From an uncultured Prevotellaceae bacterium (GTDB lineage Bacteria > Bacteroidota > Bacteroidia > Bacteroidales > Bacteroidaceae), in contig CAMKSE010000019.1 in the NCBI GenBank assembly GCA_946415365.1, forward strand, positions 29,946-93,945: a stretch of DNA of 64,000 nucleotides. The letters run 5' to 3'. Below the pieces are notes generated by a model. That model worked only from the letters and a program-made list of their open reading frames with translations, did no database searches and was not told the origin of the DNA. Made by a program: the position numbers and the translations under genes. Positions 8,066 through 16,980 of the stretch are shown in pieces (positions within the stretch are counted from its first letter, which is position 1; each line of letters opens with the position of its first letter).

Positions 8066-8834
8066 CAATCCTTCCTTCCACTTTCGAGTCAACCACAATG
8101 CCCTTGGCCTGCATGTCACGGAAGTAGTTCATGATAAGGAAGCGGGTATTGTTACTTGCCTCCTGGGGTGCCACCACATCCTTTCCATCACGAAGCGATG
8201 GAATGCCGTCATTACCCTCCAGCAAATAATTGATCGTCGCCACACGGTATTCAGCCTGAGGATCAATCTCCTTGCCGTGGAGCTTGGCAGAGACCAGTTC
8301 TCCCTTCTCGCCCTTGCCGTCCATCTTGACCACCAGTTCAACGCCCTTACTGACTCCATCGCCTCCATGAGATGCAATTTCTCGGAACACATCCATCAGT
8401 TTCTCTCCCGTGAGGGTGGTGAAGCATATCTTGTTCTCAAAAGGTGCCACGTCGAGCACATCGCCATAGGTAACAACACCCTTCGTAAGGTCAGCACGGA
8501 TGCCTCCCATATTGTAGACGGCGAACACAGGCTGCTCGTCGTAGTCTTTGGCCGACCAGATGAGAATGTCAGCCAGAAGGTTCGAGAGGTCGCTCTCAGG
8601 ACGCTTTGCATGCATGTTATGCGCCACCTGTCCGACGATAGGTCCCATAACGCTGTCGTTCACCTGCTTATAGGGGGCCAGGAACTGTGCTGCCGCCTGA
8701 TCCGGATTCTGGTCATAACGGCTGTCCACGATGATTCTGCTACGCTCCACGCCTGCCAGCTGGTAGTGCTTGGGGGCACAAGATACCATCAGCAAGGCCG
8801 TTAGAAAGCCTGAAAATAGTAGTCGATGATTCAT
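8052..8834 (-). CDS. 5'-nucleotidase C-terminal domain lipoprotein
   Basis: This 260-aa lipoprotein has a signal ending LLMVSC (Cys at residue 19). The body matches the 5_nucleotid_C domain: NLLADILIWSAKDYD, NMGGIRADLTKG, VLDVAPFENK and EYRVATINYLLEGNDGI are its substrate-binding blocks. In UshA this domain is fused behind the phosphoesterase; here it is a separate gene transcribed first, with the phosphoesterase second. The two probably assemble at the periplasmic face. Its signal peptide is strikingly like that of the RND adaptor at 13411-14427. The last codons fall in the 7-bp repeat. Confidence 0.85.
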   Translation of the reverse strand: MNHRLLFSGFLTALLMVSCAPKHYQLAGVERSRIIVDSRYDQNPDQAAAQFLAPYKQVNDSVMGPIVGQVAHNMHAKRPESDLSNLLADILIWSAKDYDEQPVFAVYNMGGIRADLTKGVVTYGDVLDVAPFENKICFTTLTGEKLMDVFREIASHGGDGVSKGVELVVKMDGKGEKGELVSAKLHGKEIDPQAEYRVATINYLLEGNDGIPSLRDGKDVVAPQEASNNTRFLIMNYFRDMQAKGIVVDSKVEGRIVIED

Positions 8835-8853
8835 ATCTTAGCAAATTTGGTTG

Positions 8854-8861
8854 CAAAGGTA
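8854..8861 (-). promoter_or_regulatory. -7 box TACCTTTG of the nucleotidase operon
   Basis: This is an exact TAnnTTTG match on the minus strand, 19 bp upstream of the lipoprotein start at 8834. It is followed upstream by the ATGCACA repeat. Confidence 0.7.
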
Positions 8862-8870
8862 CGAATTTTA

Positions 8871-8898
8871 ATGCACAATGCACCATGCACCATGCACA
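8871..8898. repeat. 7-bp tandem array (ATGCACA/C), 4 units
   Basis: ATGCACA, ATGCACC, ATGCACC, ATGCACA are contiguous with a period of exactly 7. The array lies between the nucleotidase promoter and the end of the TolC gene. Confidence 0.85.
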
Positions 8899-8932
8899 AT
8901 AAGACACTAAAAATTGTTAAGAATGAAGTGCA

Positions 8933-10285
8933 TTATGGTTTTACTTCCTCTCTGCGACCGGTCAGAATCAGGTAGCGGGTCTTGGCCTGCAGGTATTCGC
9001 TATTAGCGGCATTGCGTGAAGTGAGTGCCTGCTGCCACTGGCGTTGGGCATCGAGCAGCTCAGTCATGTTCGTCATGCCGTTGAGATAGTGTTCGCGGTT
9101 GATGCGCAGGTTCTCCTCAGAACGTTCCACGCTTTTCTTCGCGATTTGCGTCTGACGGTAAGTACTTTCCAGATTGTCCCAGGCATCTTGTATCTGCAGG
9201 GAGATGAGCTCACGTTTGTCTTGACGGAAGTCTTTTGCCTTCTCTACTTCTATCTTTTTCCATTTGTACATTCGCCGTTCGCTCCAAAAGGCACTGATGG
9301 GTATCTGGACGGTAGCGAAGGCGATGGCCTTGCTGCTCCATTCGGCGAGCAGCTTGCTGTAATTGGCCATTCCACCCAGCAGTACGATAGGTTGCATGGA
9401 GGCTCGGGCTATTTTCTTTTCCAACTCCGACTTTTCCACCCAGATGTCGAGGAGTTGGGTCTCCGTGCGGTTCTCAAGGGCTGTGAGATGTGGCATCAGA
9501 TACACCTGGGGGTCGACGATGGCGTCATCTGAAATATTTGCATCGATGTCAATATTCTGATCGGCCATACCTATATATTTCGCCAGTGCACGGCGCAACA
9601 GCCGACAAGCATTGGCTGTCTTGATGCGCAGAGCCGAGAGCTGGTCTTGCATCAGTTCGACGCCGAGGACGTCGTTTTTGTTGACGATGCCGTTCTCGTA
9701 AATGTTGACCGCATCGCGATGTATGCTCTCCGTTTCTTTCTCCATGGCATCGAGCATCTTGTCGGTCTCATGAAGTTCCAGAATCTTGTAAAACAGGAAT
9801 TCAGTAGTCATCACAATCTCGTCGTCAGTCACCTGCTGCAGTTTTTGGCGAGCATCAACCTGCATGTCGGCCAGTTTGTTGTAATTGCGGATTCTGCCGC
9901 CAGTATATAGTGGTTCAAGGACGGTGAGGCCCATCGACGTACCACGTTTGATGGCTTGAATGCCTCCGTTTTTGAAGAAATCCGAGCCCTCGGTGAGCGC
10001 TTCGATGATTTCTTGCAGATCTTCCGAGAACAATTGCTGCTTCAGCAGATAGTCGCTGGCCTCGAAATGGGTGGCCGACGCTCCTACCATAGGAAAGTAC
10101 TTCGTGCGGGCATAGCGTTGCTGTTCCTTGGCGATGAGCAGGTCGTTGCGAGCATCCTTGGCGCTGACGTTGTTGACACGAGCCTCCTGGACACACTCCT
10201 GCAGGGTCATGATGCGCTGGGCTGGAGCCCCAATGACCACGAGGTGGGAAATGCCAAGGACGAGGAATAACTTCTTTATCTTCAT
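8933..10285 (-). CDS. TolC family outer-membrane efflux protein
   Basis: This 450-aa protein has a signal peptide ending APA-QR, then MTLQECVQEARVNN, the usual first helix of Bacteroidetes TolC proteins. Two OEP repeats of long amphipathic helices follow, the second containing SYRQTQIAKKSVERSEENL-like heptads and NMTELLDAQRQWQQA, a classic OEP signature. It forms a trimeric channel through the outer membrane. It is the third gene of the adaptor-permease-TolC operon, 3 bp after the permease. The array at 8871-8898 lies about 35 bp beyond its stop codon. Confidence 0.92.
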   Translation of the reverse strand: MKIKKLFLVLGISHLVVIGAPAQRIMTLQECVQEARVNNVSAKDARNDLLIAKEQQRYARTKYFPMVGASATHFEASDYLLKQQLFSEDLQEIIEALTEGSDFFKNGGIQAIKRGTSMGLTVLEPLYTGGRIRNYNKLADMQVDARQKLQQVTDDEIVMTTEFLFYKILELHETDKMLDAMEKETESIHRDAVNIYENGIVNKNDVLGVELMQDQLSALRIKTANACRLLRRALAKYIGMADQNIDIDANISDDAIVDPQVYLMPHLTALENRTETQLLDIWVEKSELEKKIARASMQPIVLLGGMANYSKLLAEWSSKAIAFATVQIPISAFWSERRMYKWKKIEVEKAKDFRQDKRELISLQIQDAWDNLESTYRQTQIAKKSVERSEENLRINREHYLNGMTNMTELLDAQRQWQQALTSRNAANSEYLQAKTRYLILTGRREEVKP

Positions 10286-10288
10286 AAC

Positions 10289-13200
10289 TTAAAACCTTTC
10301 TTTTACTACACTGTAGCCGACGGGAATCATGGTGATGATAAACAGCATCGACACCAGTGCTCCTATGCAGATGATGACGCCCATCGGTCCCCACAGCGGC
10401 GTGTCCTTAATGACCATCGGTATGACACCCATCGATGCAGCCATCGAAGTGAGGAATACCGGTCGGAACCGCCGTTTGGCCGACAGCAGTGCGGCCTCTT
10501 TCGTGGGGTGCTCGTGGCTCAGTTCCTCGGCATAGTCAATCATGATGATACCGCAGCGGGTGATGATACCCATGAGCGAGACGAAGCCGAGTACGCCCGT
10601 AGCACCAAACTCCTGACCGAACAAGTGGAGTCCCAGCGCACCACCTATCATCGAGAATCCCAGCGACGACATGATGAGCAGTGTGAGCGGTATGCTCTTC
10701 AGGTGGAACACGATGATGAAGAAGATCAGCACGATGGCAATCTGCATGCCCAGATACATCTGCGGACGGTATGTCCGTTCGGTCTCTGCCTGTCCGCCCT
10801 CCTCAATCCTGATGCCGTCGGGCAGTCGCAGTGTCTTGAGGTCCCGATAGATATTCTCCGTCAGTTCTCCCACCTTTACGCCCTGACGTCCCATCATGCC
10901 ATAGACAGAGGCCGTCCGTTCACCATTGATGCGTGTGATGGTGCCAGAGCCCCAGCCTGGCTTGACGTCGGCTATTTGCGACAGCGGTGCTGCCGTAATG
11001 GTGGGGATCAGGCTCGTCACGCGAATGTTCTTGAATTCGTCGATGTCGTGTCTACCCTTATCGGCATCCTTTACCGTGATGCTCAGTTCGTGGTCGCCCT
11101 CCCAGATGGTTGTTACAGGAATGCCGCCACCATAGCGCAAGGCAAAATTCAGCGAGAGCAGCGATTTGCTCATGCCTATGCGGTTGGCTTCTTCAGGCTT
11201 CATGGTTACCTCCAGTTGGTTACCCGTCGTGCCGAAGCTGGTGGTCAACACGTCTATGTCCTTGTTTTTCGACAATCGGTGATGTATGCTGTCTATGGCC
11301 ACGTGCAGGCTATCGAGGTTATCACCCTTCACCTCCACTTCCACAGGGTATTGATGGTCGGAGTATTCTATCTGCCGGAACAGTATCTGAGCCTCAGGGA
11401 AGTAATAGGAGTAGCGGTGGGCGTAGTCGTCCAGCATTTCCTGCGTCTCTTTGTCGTTATGGGTGTTTACGATGAACTGTGCAAAGTGGGTTCCGCCAAA
11501 GTTGGGCAGGAACGTGGCATGGAATCGCGGTGAGCCGCTGCCATAGAACGTGGTCAGGTTGACCACCCGTTCGTCCTTTCGCATGATGCTGGCCAGCGAG
11601 TCGGCCACCTGTGCAGTATAGTCCAGGTCTGTGCCTGTAGGCAATATGATATCGACGGCAAACTGGTTGCGCTCGGCCCTGGGCATCAGTCTGATGGGTA
11701 ACATCAGGATGAGCACAGCCCCCAGCACGATGCTTGCCAGTCCGATGGCAAGGGTGGCGCGCCTGTGGCGGAAGCACCACTCTATCAGCTTGTCGTAGTG
11801 ACCCTGCATCCGCTCGAGCATCGTCTTCCGCTCGCCTTCGTTTCTTTCCTGCTGACCCGTGTGGAGTCCGTTCTTGATAAACTGATGCTGCAATATGGGC
11901 ACCACGAAAATGGCGACCACCAGCGATACCGTCAGTACGATGCTGATGGCATACGGGAACCATTGTATGAAGTCGTGTATTAGCTTGTCAGTAGTAAAGA
12001 GGAAGGGGAAGAACGTGATGCTGATGACCAGCGTGGCCGTGATGATGCTCTTCACGAATTCCCGTGAAGACTCTATAGCAGCGTGCCAGCGATTCATTCC
12101 GGAGTCTAACTTGTCCAGATAGCAGTCTACTACCACCACGCTGTCGTCGACAATCATACCCAGCGTTACCAGCAGGGCCGCCAGTGTGACGCTGTTAATC
12201 TCGACTCCTGTCATAAGGAATATGGCCATGGAGGCAAATATCGTGATGGGGATGGTGACCACTGCTACACCCGCCACCCTAAGCGGCAGCATCAGGCATA
12301 CCACAATGATGACGGACACGATGGCGATGAGCATTTCGAGCATGAAGTCCTGTATGGAGTGGTCTACCACCTGGCTTTGGTCGCTGATCACGTTGATATG
12401 CACATCCTTGGGCAATGTCTGCTGGTAGTCGCTGATCAGTTGTTTTACTTCGGTACCGAAGTCGATAATATTCTTGCCCCTGATCATTTGTAGCGACAGC
12501 AGCAGGCACTGGCGCCCGTTGTTCTTGATGTATTGTCGCGGTTCAGGGTATTCACGCTTGATGGTGGCAATGTCGCTCAGTCGTACCACTTCGCCCGTGG
12601 GAGCAGTACTGACAATGGTCTGTGCCAGGTCCTGTTCGGTATTGAGCGATGACCGGATATGTATCTTCCTGCTCAGTTTTCCATCCTCCAGACTGCCTGT
12701 ATAGAGTGTGCCTGTAAGTCCGGAAACCTTGCTCATCAGTATGGCCGTATTGATGCCGTACATCGAGAGACGGTCGCGATCCAAATAGATGCTCAGCTGT
12801 TCCTTCTGCCCACCCATGCGTATCACGTTTGCCAGGCTCTTCACCGTTCTCAGTCTGTCGCTCAGTCCGTCGGCATAGTCGCCCAGCTCACGGAATGTCT
12901 TGCTGTCGCTTTCGATGGTGACCAGCATGGCCGATGAGTCGCCGAAATCGTCGTTGGCCACCACACCCAGCACACCCGTTGGCAGTGTCACGCGGAAGAG
13001 TGTCAGCCGCTCCTTCAGCTTGTTCCAGAACTCCGTCTTGCTGCTCTCTGTCCCGTTGAGCCATACAATGGCCGCACAGCCATCGTTCATACTCATCGTC
13101 GTAGTCTTTTCCCTGTCTATCTCCTTAAAGGTCCAGAGAAAATCTTCCAGGGGCTTTGCCAACTGCTGCTCCACTTCCAGCTCAGACGCCCCAGGATAGA

Positions 13201-13384
13201 CTCCTACCACCAATCCCACAGGAAGGTCTACCTGCGGAAACTCATCCTTTGGTATATATATCAGCGAAGCAATGCCTGCAAGCATCATGACCAGCACCAG
13301 CAGCAGCGTGATGCTTTTATGCCTCATGGCACTCGCCACTAAGCTTTTATCACCTCTTGGCTCTTGCACTTTATCACTTTTCAC
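10289..13384 (-). CDS. RND efflux transporter permease (AcrB/MMPL type)
   Basis: This 1031-aa protein is of normal RND length, with twelve membrane segments in two halves. Key blocks are IPKDEFPQVDLP after the first segment, and GMIVDDSVVVVDCYLDKLD with the double Asp of the proton relay. The second half holds GVLGFVSLMGIITRCGIIMIDYAEEL and RPVFLTSMAASMGVIPM. It exports drugs, bile salts or other amphiphiles using the proton gradient. A GTG at 13384 opens the frame, and the first codons run out of an A/G-rich 8-bp repeat; the ATG at 13327 (MRHKSITLL) is an alternative start matching the usual position just before the first membrane helix. It is the middle gene of the operon. Confidence 0.93.
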   Translation of the reverse strand: MKSDKVQEPRGDKSLVASAMRHKSITLLLVLVMMLAGIASLIYIPKDEFPQVDLPVGLVVGVYPGASELEVEQQLAKPLEDFLWTFKEIDREKTTTMSMNDGCAAIVWLNGTESSKTEFWNKLKERLTLFRVTLPTGVLGVVANDDFGDSSAMLVTIESDSKTFRELGDYADGLSDRLRTVKSLANVIRMGGQKEQLSIYLDRDRLSMYGINTAILMSKVSGLTGTLYTGSLEDGKLSRKIHIRSSLNTEQDLAQTIVSTAPTGEVVRLSDIATIKREYPEPRQYIKNNGRQCLLLSLQMIRGKNIIDFGTEVKQLISDYQQTLPKDVHINVISDQSQVVDHSIQDFMLEMLIAIVSVIIVVCLMLPLRVAGVAVVTIPITIFASMAIFLMTGVEINSVTLAALLVTLGMIVDDSVVVVDCYLDKLDSGMNRWHAAIESSREFVKSIITATLVISITFFPFLFTTDKLIHDFIQWFPYAISIVLTVSLVVAIFVVPILQHQFIKNGLHTGQQERNEGERKTMLERMQGHYDKLIEWCFRHRRATLAIGLASIVLGAVLILMLPIRLMPRAERNQFAVDIILPTGTDLDYTAQVADSLASIMRKDERVVNLTTFYGSGSPRFHATFLPNFGGTHFAQFIVNTHNDKETQEMLDDYAHRYSYYFPEAQILFRQIEYSDHQYPVEVEVKGDNLDSLHVAIDSIHHRLSKNKDIDVLTTSFGTTGNQLEVTMKPEEANRIGMSKSLLSLNFALRYGGGIPVTTIWEGDHELSITVKDADKGRHDIDEFKNIRVTSLIPTITAAPLSQIADVKPGWGSGTITRINGERTASVYGMMGRQGVKVGELTENIYRDLKTLRLPDGIRIEEGGQAETERTYRPQMYLGMQIAIVLIFFIIVFHLKSIPLTLLIMSSLGFSMIGGALGLHLFGQEFGATGVLGFVSLMGIITRCGIIMIDYAEELSHEHPTKEAALLSAKRRFRPVFLTSMAASMGVIPMVIKDTPLWGPMGVIICIGALVSMLFIITMIPVGYSVVKERF

Positions 13385-13412
13385 CCTTTTACCTTTTTAC
13401 TTTTTTACCTTT
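13383..13412. repeat. Degenerate 8-9 bp array at the adaptor-permease junction
   Basis: The plus strand reads as repeated TTTTTACC-like units between the adaptor stop (13411) and the permease start (13384). The word is the same as in the 7944-7978 array. Confidence 0.65.
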
Positions 13413-14427
13413 ACTTCACGCTCATTCCCTCACTGACTTTATTCTGGCCTTGGACGATGATCACATCGCCGTTGGTCAGTCCTGTCTCTATGACCACACC
13501 AGCGCTGTATATCTCACCTGTGGTGACAGCCTGACGATGAGCCTTCCCTTGCTTCACCATCCACACAAAGGTCTCCTTGCCGCTAATCTGTATGGCATCC
13601 TGCGGCACCAGAATAGAATAGTCTGCACTCACGTCCTTCATGTGTACCTTGCATACCATGCCTGGCAGCAATGTATGGCTTTTATTCTCTACCAAAACCT
13701 TTACCGTGTATGTGTGGTTGATGATATTCGCAACCACTCCCTTGTTCACCACTCTGCCCGTAAACACGCTATCACCCAAGGCGGACACCGTAAAGTTCAC
13801 GTCAGTGCCTTTCTTAATCTTGCCGATCTCTTTCTCCGGGACTGATACGCTTACTTTCACCTTGTCAATCTTCACCAGCTTGAACCCCGTCACACCAGGC
13901 ATGACGCTGCTGCCTTCATGTACAGCAGCTTGTGCCACATAGCCATCAAAGGGGGCACGCAGCACGATCTCGTCCACATTCTTCCGCGACATGGCTTCTG
14001 CAGCTTTTGCCTTGGTTAGCATCGACTCCATCTCTACCATTCTTATCTCTGGCAGTGTACCCTTGTCGTAAAGGTTCTTCATGCGGCGATAGGCATCCTC
14101 AGTCTGTGCGAGGGTCGAGGCACTCATTTCGTAGGCATTCCTGACGTTCTGTCCGTCGGTCTCGGCCATTGCCTGACCTTTCCGCACGAATTGTCCTTCA
14201 TCGACCATCACGCGAATAACCGTACCTAAAACCCCGAATGTGACGTTGGCACCGTCTTCCTCTTCTATCACTCCCATGAAACTCTTGTTCACGCTCTGTG
14301 CCCCAGCCTCTACTTTCTGGGTTCTCACGCTGACAGCATCCTCATGGGTCTGTGTCTCCTTTTTGTTACATGACCATAACAGCAAAGCTGTAATTAAGCC
14401 AGAATATAGTAGTCTATGATTCATCAT
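13411..14427 (-). CDS. RND efflux periplasmic adaptor lipoprotein (MFP/HlyD family)
   Basis: This 338-aa protein begins MMNHRLLYSG, with a lipobox ending LLLWSC. It has a barrel-sandwich hybrid (lipoyl) domain split by a short hairpin: VLGTVIRVMVDEGQFVRKGQ near residue 70 and LRAPFDGYVAQAAVHEGSSV near 155. A beta-barrel domain follows, then a membrane-proximal domain ending GQNKVSEGMSVK. It links the permease to TolC. First gene of the three-gene operon, with a -7 box at 14456-14463. Confidence 0.92.
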   Translation of the reverse strand: MMNHRLLYSGLITALLLWSCNKKETQTHEDAVSVRTQKVEAGAQSVNKSFMGVIEEEDGANVTFGVLGTVIRVMVDEGQFVRKGQAMAETDGQNVRNAYEMSASTLAQTEDAYRRMKNLYDKGTLPEIRMVEMESMLTKAKAAEAMSRKNVDEIVLRAPFDGYVAQAAVHEGSSVMPGVTGFKLVKIDKVKVSVSVPEKEIGKIKKGTDVNFTVSALGDSVFTGRVVNKGVVANIINHTYTVKVLVENKSHTLLPGMVCKVHMKDVSADYSILVPQDAIQISGKETFVWMVKQGKAHRQAVTTGEIYSAGVVIETGLTNGDVIIVQGQNKVSEGMSVK

Positions 14428-14455
14428 TCGCTCCTTTAAATTTATAATTCGATGG

Positions 14456-14463
14456 CAAAGGTA
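14456..14463 (-). promoter_or_regulatory. -7 box TACCTTTG of the RND operon
   Basis: This is an exact TAnnTTTG match on the minus strand, 28 bp upstream of the adaptor start. No dedicated regulator is encoded next to the operon. Confidence 0.7.
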
Positions 14464-14520
14464 CGAAAAGTCGAGCGAAAAACCAAATTAATTTGGATTT
14501 TTACGCTGGGGTTATCGTCA

Positions 14521-14602
14521 AATAACCTTGGGTTATTGCGCAATAAGGCAGGGTTATTGCAGAATAAGGCAGGGTTATTGACTTTTCCTCTTCATTAGCT
14601 GA
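14521..14602. repeat. 21-bp tandem array, 3 units, with conserved tail
   Basis: Three 21-bp units (14521-14541, 14542-14562, 14563-14583), each with the arms AATAA...TTATT, form a tandem array. The following tail GACTTTTCCTCTTCATTAGC recurs, interrupted, at 63956-64000. It lies in the 528-bp gene-free stretch 14428-14955. Confidence 0.85.
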
Positions 14603-14623
14603 TTCTATAGACGCTTTTGCCCT

Positions 14624-14689
14624 GAGTTAACTCGATTTGTCGCTTGAGTTAACTCGATGGATATTTTGAGTTAACTCACGGTTTTGGGC
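14624..14689. repeat. 22-bp tandem array with GAGTTAACTC palindrome, 3 units
   Basis: Units start at 14624, 14646 and 14668, exactly 22 bp apart, each opening with the perfect palindrome GAGTTAACTC. The rest of each unit diverges. No gene lies between this array and the L19 promoter at 14852; I see nothing else in 14690-14845. Confidence 0.85.
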
Positions 14690-14851
14690 CAAGTATGCAG
14701 TAATAGATGGCTAAATTGTTTAGGGAATGATATACCTGTTGACACAAATAAAACTACGTACTGAGCAGTCAGAAGTCCGCACGAAACAATAAATAATGTT
14801 AAATCATAGCCGTAAGCGAAAACATATCCCGCTTATGTCAGAGGAATTTTG

Positions 14852-14859
14852 TACCTTTG
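14852..14859 (+). promoter_or_regulatory. -7 box TACCTTTG of rplS, with a ~90-nt leader
   Basis: This is an exact TAnnTTTG match. Transcription should start near 14866, leaving about 90 nt of leader with a GC-rich segment at 14869-14935. A leader in front of L19 could be an autoregulatory site, but I cannot assign it to a known family. Confidence 0.7.
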
Positions 14860-14955
14860 CACCCGCTTTTCGGCGTAACCGATGGAGGGAAGTCACGAGT
14901 TGCCCGTCTATGTTGCGTTGGAACGATACAGCAAAACAAGTAAAAAAGTAAAGAA

Positions 14956-15321
14956 ATGGATTTAATTAAAGTTGCTGAAGAAGCATTTGCAACCGGCAAG
15001 CAGTTCCCCAAGTTCAAGGCTGGAGACACGATTACTGTCGCTTACAAAATTATCGAGGGTTCAAAGGAGCGTATCCAGCTCTATCGTGGTGTAGTCATCA
15101 AGATCTGCGGTCACGGTGAGAAGAAGCGCTTCACTGTTCGCAAGATGTCTGGTACCGTTGGTGTGGAGCGTATCTTCCCCATCGAGTCTCCGAACATCGA
15201 GAGCATTGAGATCAACAAGATTGGTAAGGTACGTCGCGCCAAGCTTTACTACCTGCGCAAGCTCACTGGTAAGGCTGCCCGCATCAAGGAGAAGCGTCGT
15301 CCTGTTGCCACTGCTGAATAA
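14956..15321 (+). CDS. rplS: 50S ribosomal protein L19
   Basis: This 121-aa protein carries the conserved L19 blocks [45 protein letters not shown], and the C-terminal [21 protein letters not shown]19 sits at the 30S-50S interface. Length is normal for Bacteroidetes. It is monocistronic, with a strong promoter and a terminator at 15343-15377. Confidence 0.98.
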   Translation: MDLIKVAEEAFATGKQFPKFKAGDTITVAYKIIEGSKERIQLYRGVVIKICGHGEKKRFTVRKMSGTVGVERIFPIESPNIESIEINKIGKVRRAKLYYLRKLTGKAARIKEKRRPVATAE

Positions 15322-15342
15322 TCAGCCTTTCGAGAGAGAGAA

Positions 15343-15377
15343 AAGAGATGTCATTCTGATGGCATCTCTTCTTTTTT
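15343..15377 (+). terminator. Rho-independent terminator of rplS
   Basis: A 12-bp stem (15343-15354 with 15359-15370, one G-U pair) with loop TCTG is followed by CTTTTTT. It overlaps the end of the convergent small gene. Confidence 0.9.
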
Positions 15378-15552
15378 ACTTGTAATTCTCATCGGCACTG
15401 GTCTCACCGTGCAGCGCATGCTGGAAGCTGTCCCAGTCCTGATAGCCCACCAACAGCGACAGATGGTCAAGTGTCTTACGATCAGGCTTGCGGATAATCT
15501 CCTTCTCCACCGCCTCCAGCAACTTTTTCAGGGCAATACGTTTCTTTTCCAT
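15376..15552 (-). CDS. Small conserved-looking protein, 58 aa, unknown function
   Basis: The start MEKKRIALKKLL is 20 bp downstream of a -7 box at 15572-15579; the same frame extends upstream to an ATG at 15624, but that extension runs through the promoter and a CACAGATT repeat. The protein is helical and charged (LLEAVEKEIIRKPDRKTLDHLSLL in overlapping pieces, then a YQDWDSFQHALHG motif). The last part resembles helix-turn-helix-like folds in small Bacteroidetes proteins, but I do not recognise the family. Confidence 0.6.
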   Translation of the reverse strand: MEKKRIALKKLLEAVEKEIIRKPDRKTLDHLSLLVGYQDWDSFQHALHGETSADENYK

Positions 15553-15571
15553 AATACAACGAATTTTGCTG

Positions 15572-15612
15572 CAAAGGTACAAATAAAACCACAGATTACA
15601 CAGATTTTCACT
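15572..15612 (-). promoter_or_regulatory. -7 box TACCTTTG joined to a CACAGATT 9-bp repeat
   Basis: The -7 box is 15572-15579. The spacer region reads CTGTGGTTTTATTTG on the minus strand and runs into CACAGATTA/CACAGATTT units (15590-15607) covering the expected -33 position. The same cassette occurs at 55616 and 60500. A second minus-strand box lies at 15683-15690. Confidence 0.65.
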
Positions 15613-15755
15613 GTTTTTTTCCATTTCCAGCCATTTCTTGAGTATCTATCCCAACCCGCAAGACTCTTTCAGGTTGTAGGCACAAAGGTAAAAGGAACCT
15701 TTGCGCCCTTTTTGCGATTATTCAGATATTATTTGGTTTTCTGCTCACTTATTTG

Positions 15756-15763
15756 TACCTTTG
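15756..15763 (+). promoter_or_regulatory. -7 box TACCTTTG of the AICAR transformylase gene
   Basis: TTTG at 15732-15735, a 20-bp gap, then TACCTTTG. This is a full consensus promoter, 28 bp before the chosen ATG. Confidence 0.8.
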
Positions 15764-15791
15764 CAGCAGAATTCAAAACTATTGCAATAAC

Positions 15792-16979
15792 ATGAAAGAA
15801 TTAGCACTCAAGTACGGATGCAATCCGAACCAGAAGCCCTCGCGGATTTTTATGACGGAGGGAGAGTTACCCATCGAAGTGATCAACGGCCGTCCTGGAT
15901 ATATCAACTTCCTCGATGCCTTCAATGCCTGGCAGTTGGTGAAGGAACTGAAGGCTGCCACTGGTCTGCCCGCTGCTGCCTCGTTCAAACATGTGAGTCC
16001 TGCTGGTGCTGCCGTAGGCCTGCCCCTGAGCGATACGCTGAAGAAGATATACTTCGTGGACGATATCGCTGGTCTCGACGAGAGTCCCATCGCCTGTGCC
16101 TACGCCAGAGCCCGTGGTGCCGACCGTATGTCGAGCTATGGTGACTTTGTGGCCCTCTCCGACACCTGCGATGCCGTCACAGCCAAGATTCTGAAGCGCG
16201 AGGTTTCAGACGGTGTGATTGCCCCTGACTATACCCCCGAGGCCATCGAAATTCTGAAGGACAAGCGCAAGGGAACATATAATGTCATCAAGATCGATCC
16301 GTCGTATGTGCCTGAGCCTATCGAGCGTAAGCAGGTCTTCGGCATCACTTTTGAACAGGGCCGTAACGAGATCAAACTCGACGATGACGCCCTCTTCGAG
16401 AACATTCCCACACAGAACAAGACTTTCAGCCCTGAGGCCAAGCGCGATCTGATCATCGCCCTTATCACACTGAAATACACACAGTCGAACTCCGTTTGCT
16501 ACGTGAAAGACGGTCAGGCCATTGGTATCGGAGCAGGTCAGCAGAGCCGTATCCACTGCACCCGTCTGGCAGGCAACAAGGCCGACATCTGGTGGCTGCG
16601 CCAGCATCCGAAAGTAATGAATCTGCCGTTCATTGATGGTATCCGTCGTGCTGATCGTGACAACACCATCGACGTGTATATCTCAGAGGACGAGCACGAC
16701 GACGTGCTTCGCGACGGTGCCTGGCAGCAGTTCTTCAAGACAAAGCCTGAAGTGCTGACGATGGAAGAGAAGAAAGCCTGGATCGCCCAGAACACGAAGG
16801 TGGCATTGGGTTCAGATGCCTTCTTCCCCTTCGGCGATAATATCGAGCGTGCCCATAAGAGCGGTGTGGAGTTTATCGCCCAGGCAGGTGGAAGCGTCCG
16901 CGACGATCATGTCATCATGACCTGCGACAAGTACGGCATCGCTATGGCCTTCACTGGCGTAAGATTGTTCCATCATTAA
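15792..16979 (+). CDS. AICAR formyltransferase (PurH transformylase domain alone)
   Basis: This 395-aa protein carries the AICARFT domain of PurH without the N-terminal IMP cyclohydrolase. Visible motifs are AASFKHVSPAGAAVG (catalytic Lys-His region), GIGAGQQSRIHCTRLAG, and ALGSDAFFPFGDNIERA with GGSVRDDHVI near the end. It transfers a formyl group from 10-formyl-THF to AICAR, the ninth step of purine synthesis. A separate bifunctional PurH or a stand-alone cyclohydrolase is expected elsewhere. The start was chosen from the promoter; the longer frame begins inside the promoter. A CTAG array starts right after its stop codon. Confidence 0.9.
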   Translation: MKELALKYGCNPNQKPSRIFMTEGELPIEVINGRPGYINFLDAFNAWQLVKELKAATGLPAAASFKHVSPAGAAVGLPLSDTLKKIYFVDDIAGLDESPIACAYARARGADRMSSYGDFVALSDTCDAVTAKILKREVSDGVIAPDYTPEAIEILKDKRKGTYNVIKIDPSYVPEPIERKQVFGITFEQGRNEIKLDDDALFENIPTQNKTFSPEAKRDLIIALITLKYTQSNSVCYVKDGQAIGIGAGQQSRIHCTRLAGNKADIWWLRQHPKVMNLPFIDGIRRADRDNTIDVYISEDEHDDVLRDGAWQQFFKTKPEVLTMEEKKAWIAQNTKVALGSDAFFPFGDNIERAHKSGVEFIAQAGGSVRDDHVIMTCDKYGIAMAFTGVRLFHH

Positions 16980-16980
16980 T

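Noticed and set aside
10508..11533. Long plus-strand open frame (341 codons) inside the RND permease gene
   Set aside because: It is antisense to a conserved RND protein and is His/Gln-rich, as typical for shadows of such genes.
14521..14689. Iterons or a replication origin
   Set aside because: The triple 21/22-bp units resemble iterons, but no replication initiator gene or DnaA-box cluster is nearby, and the same layout recurs at 63.9 kb.
15552..15624. N-terminal extension of the 58-aa protein
   Set aside because: The extra 24 codons run through the -7 box and the CACAGATT repeat, so the transcript most likely starts downstream of them.
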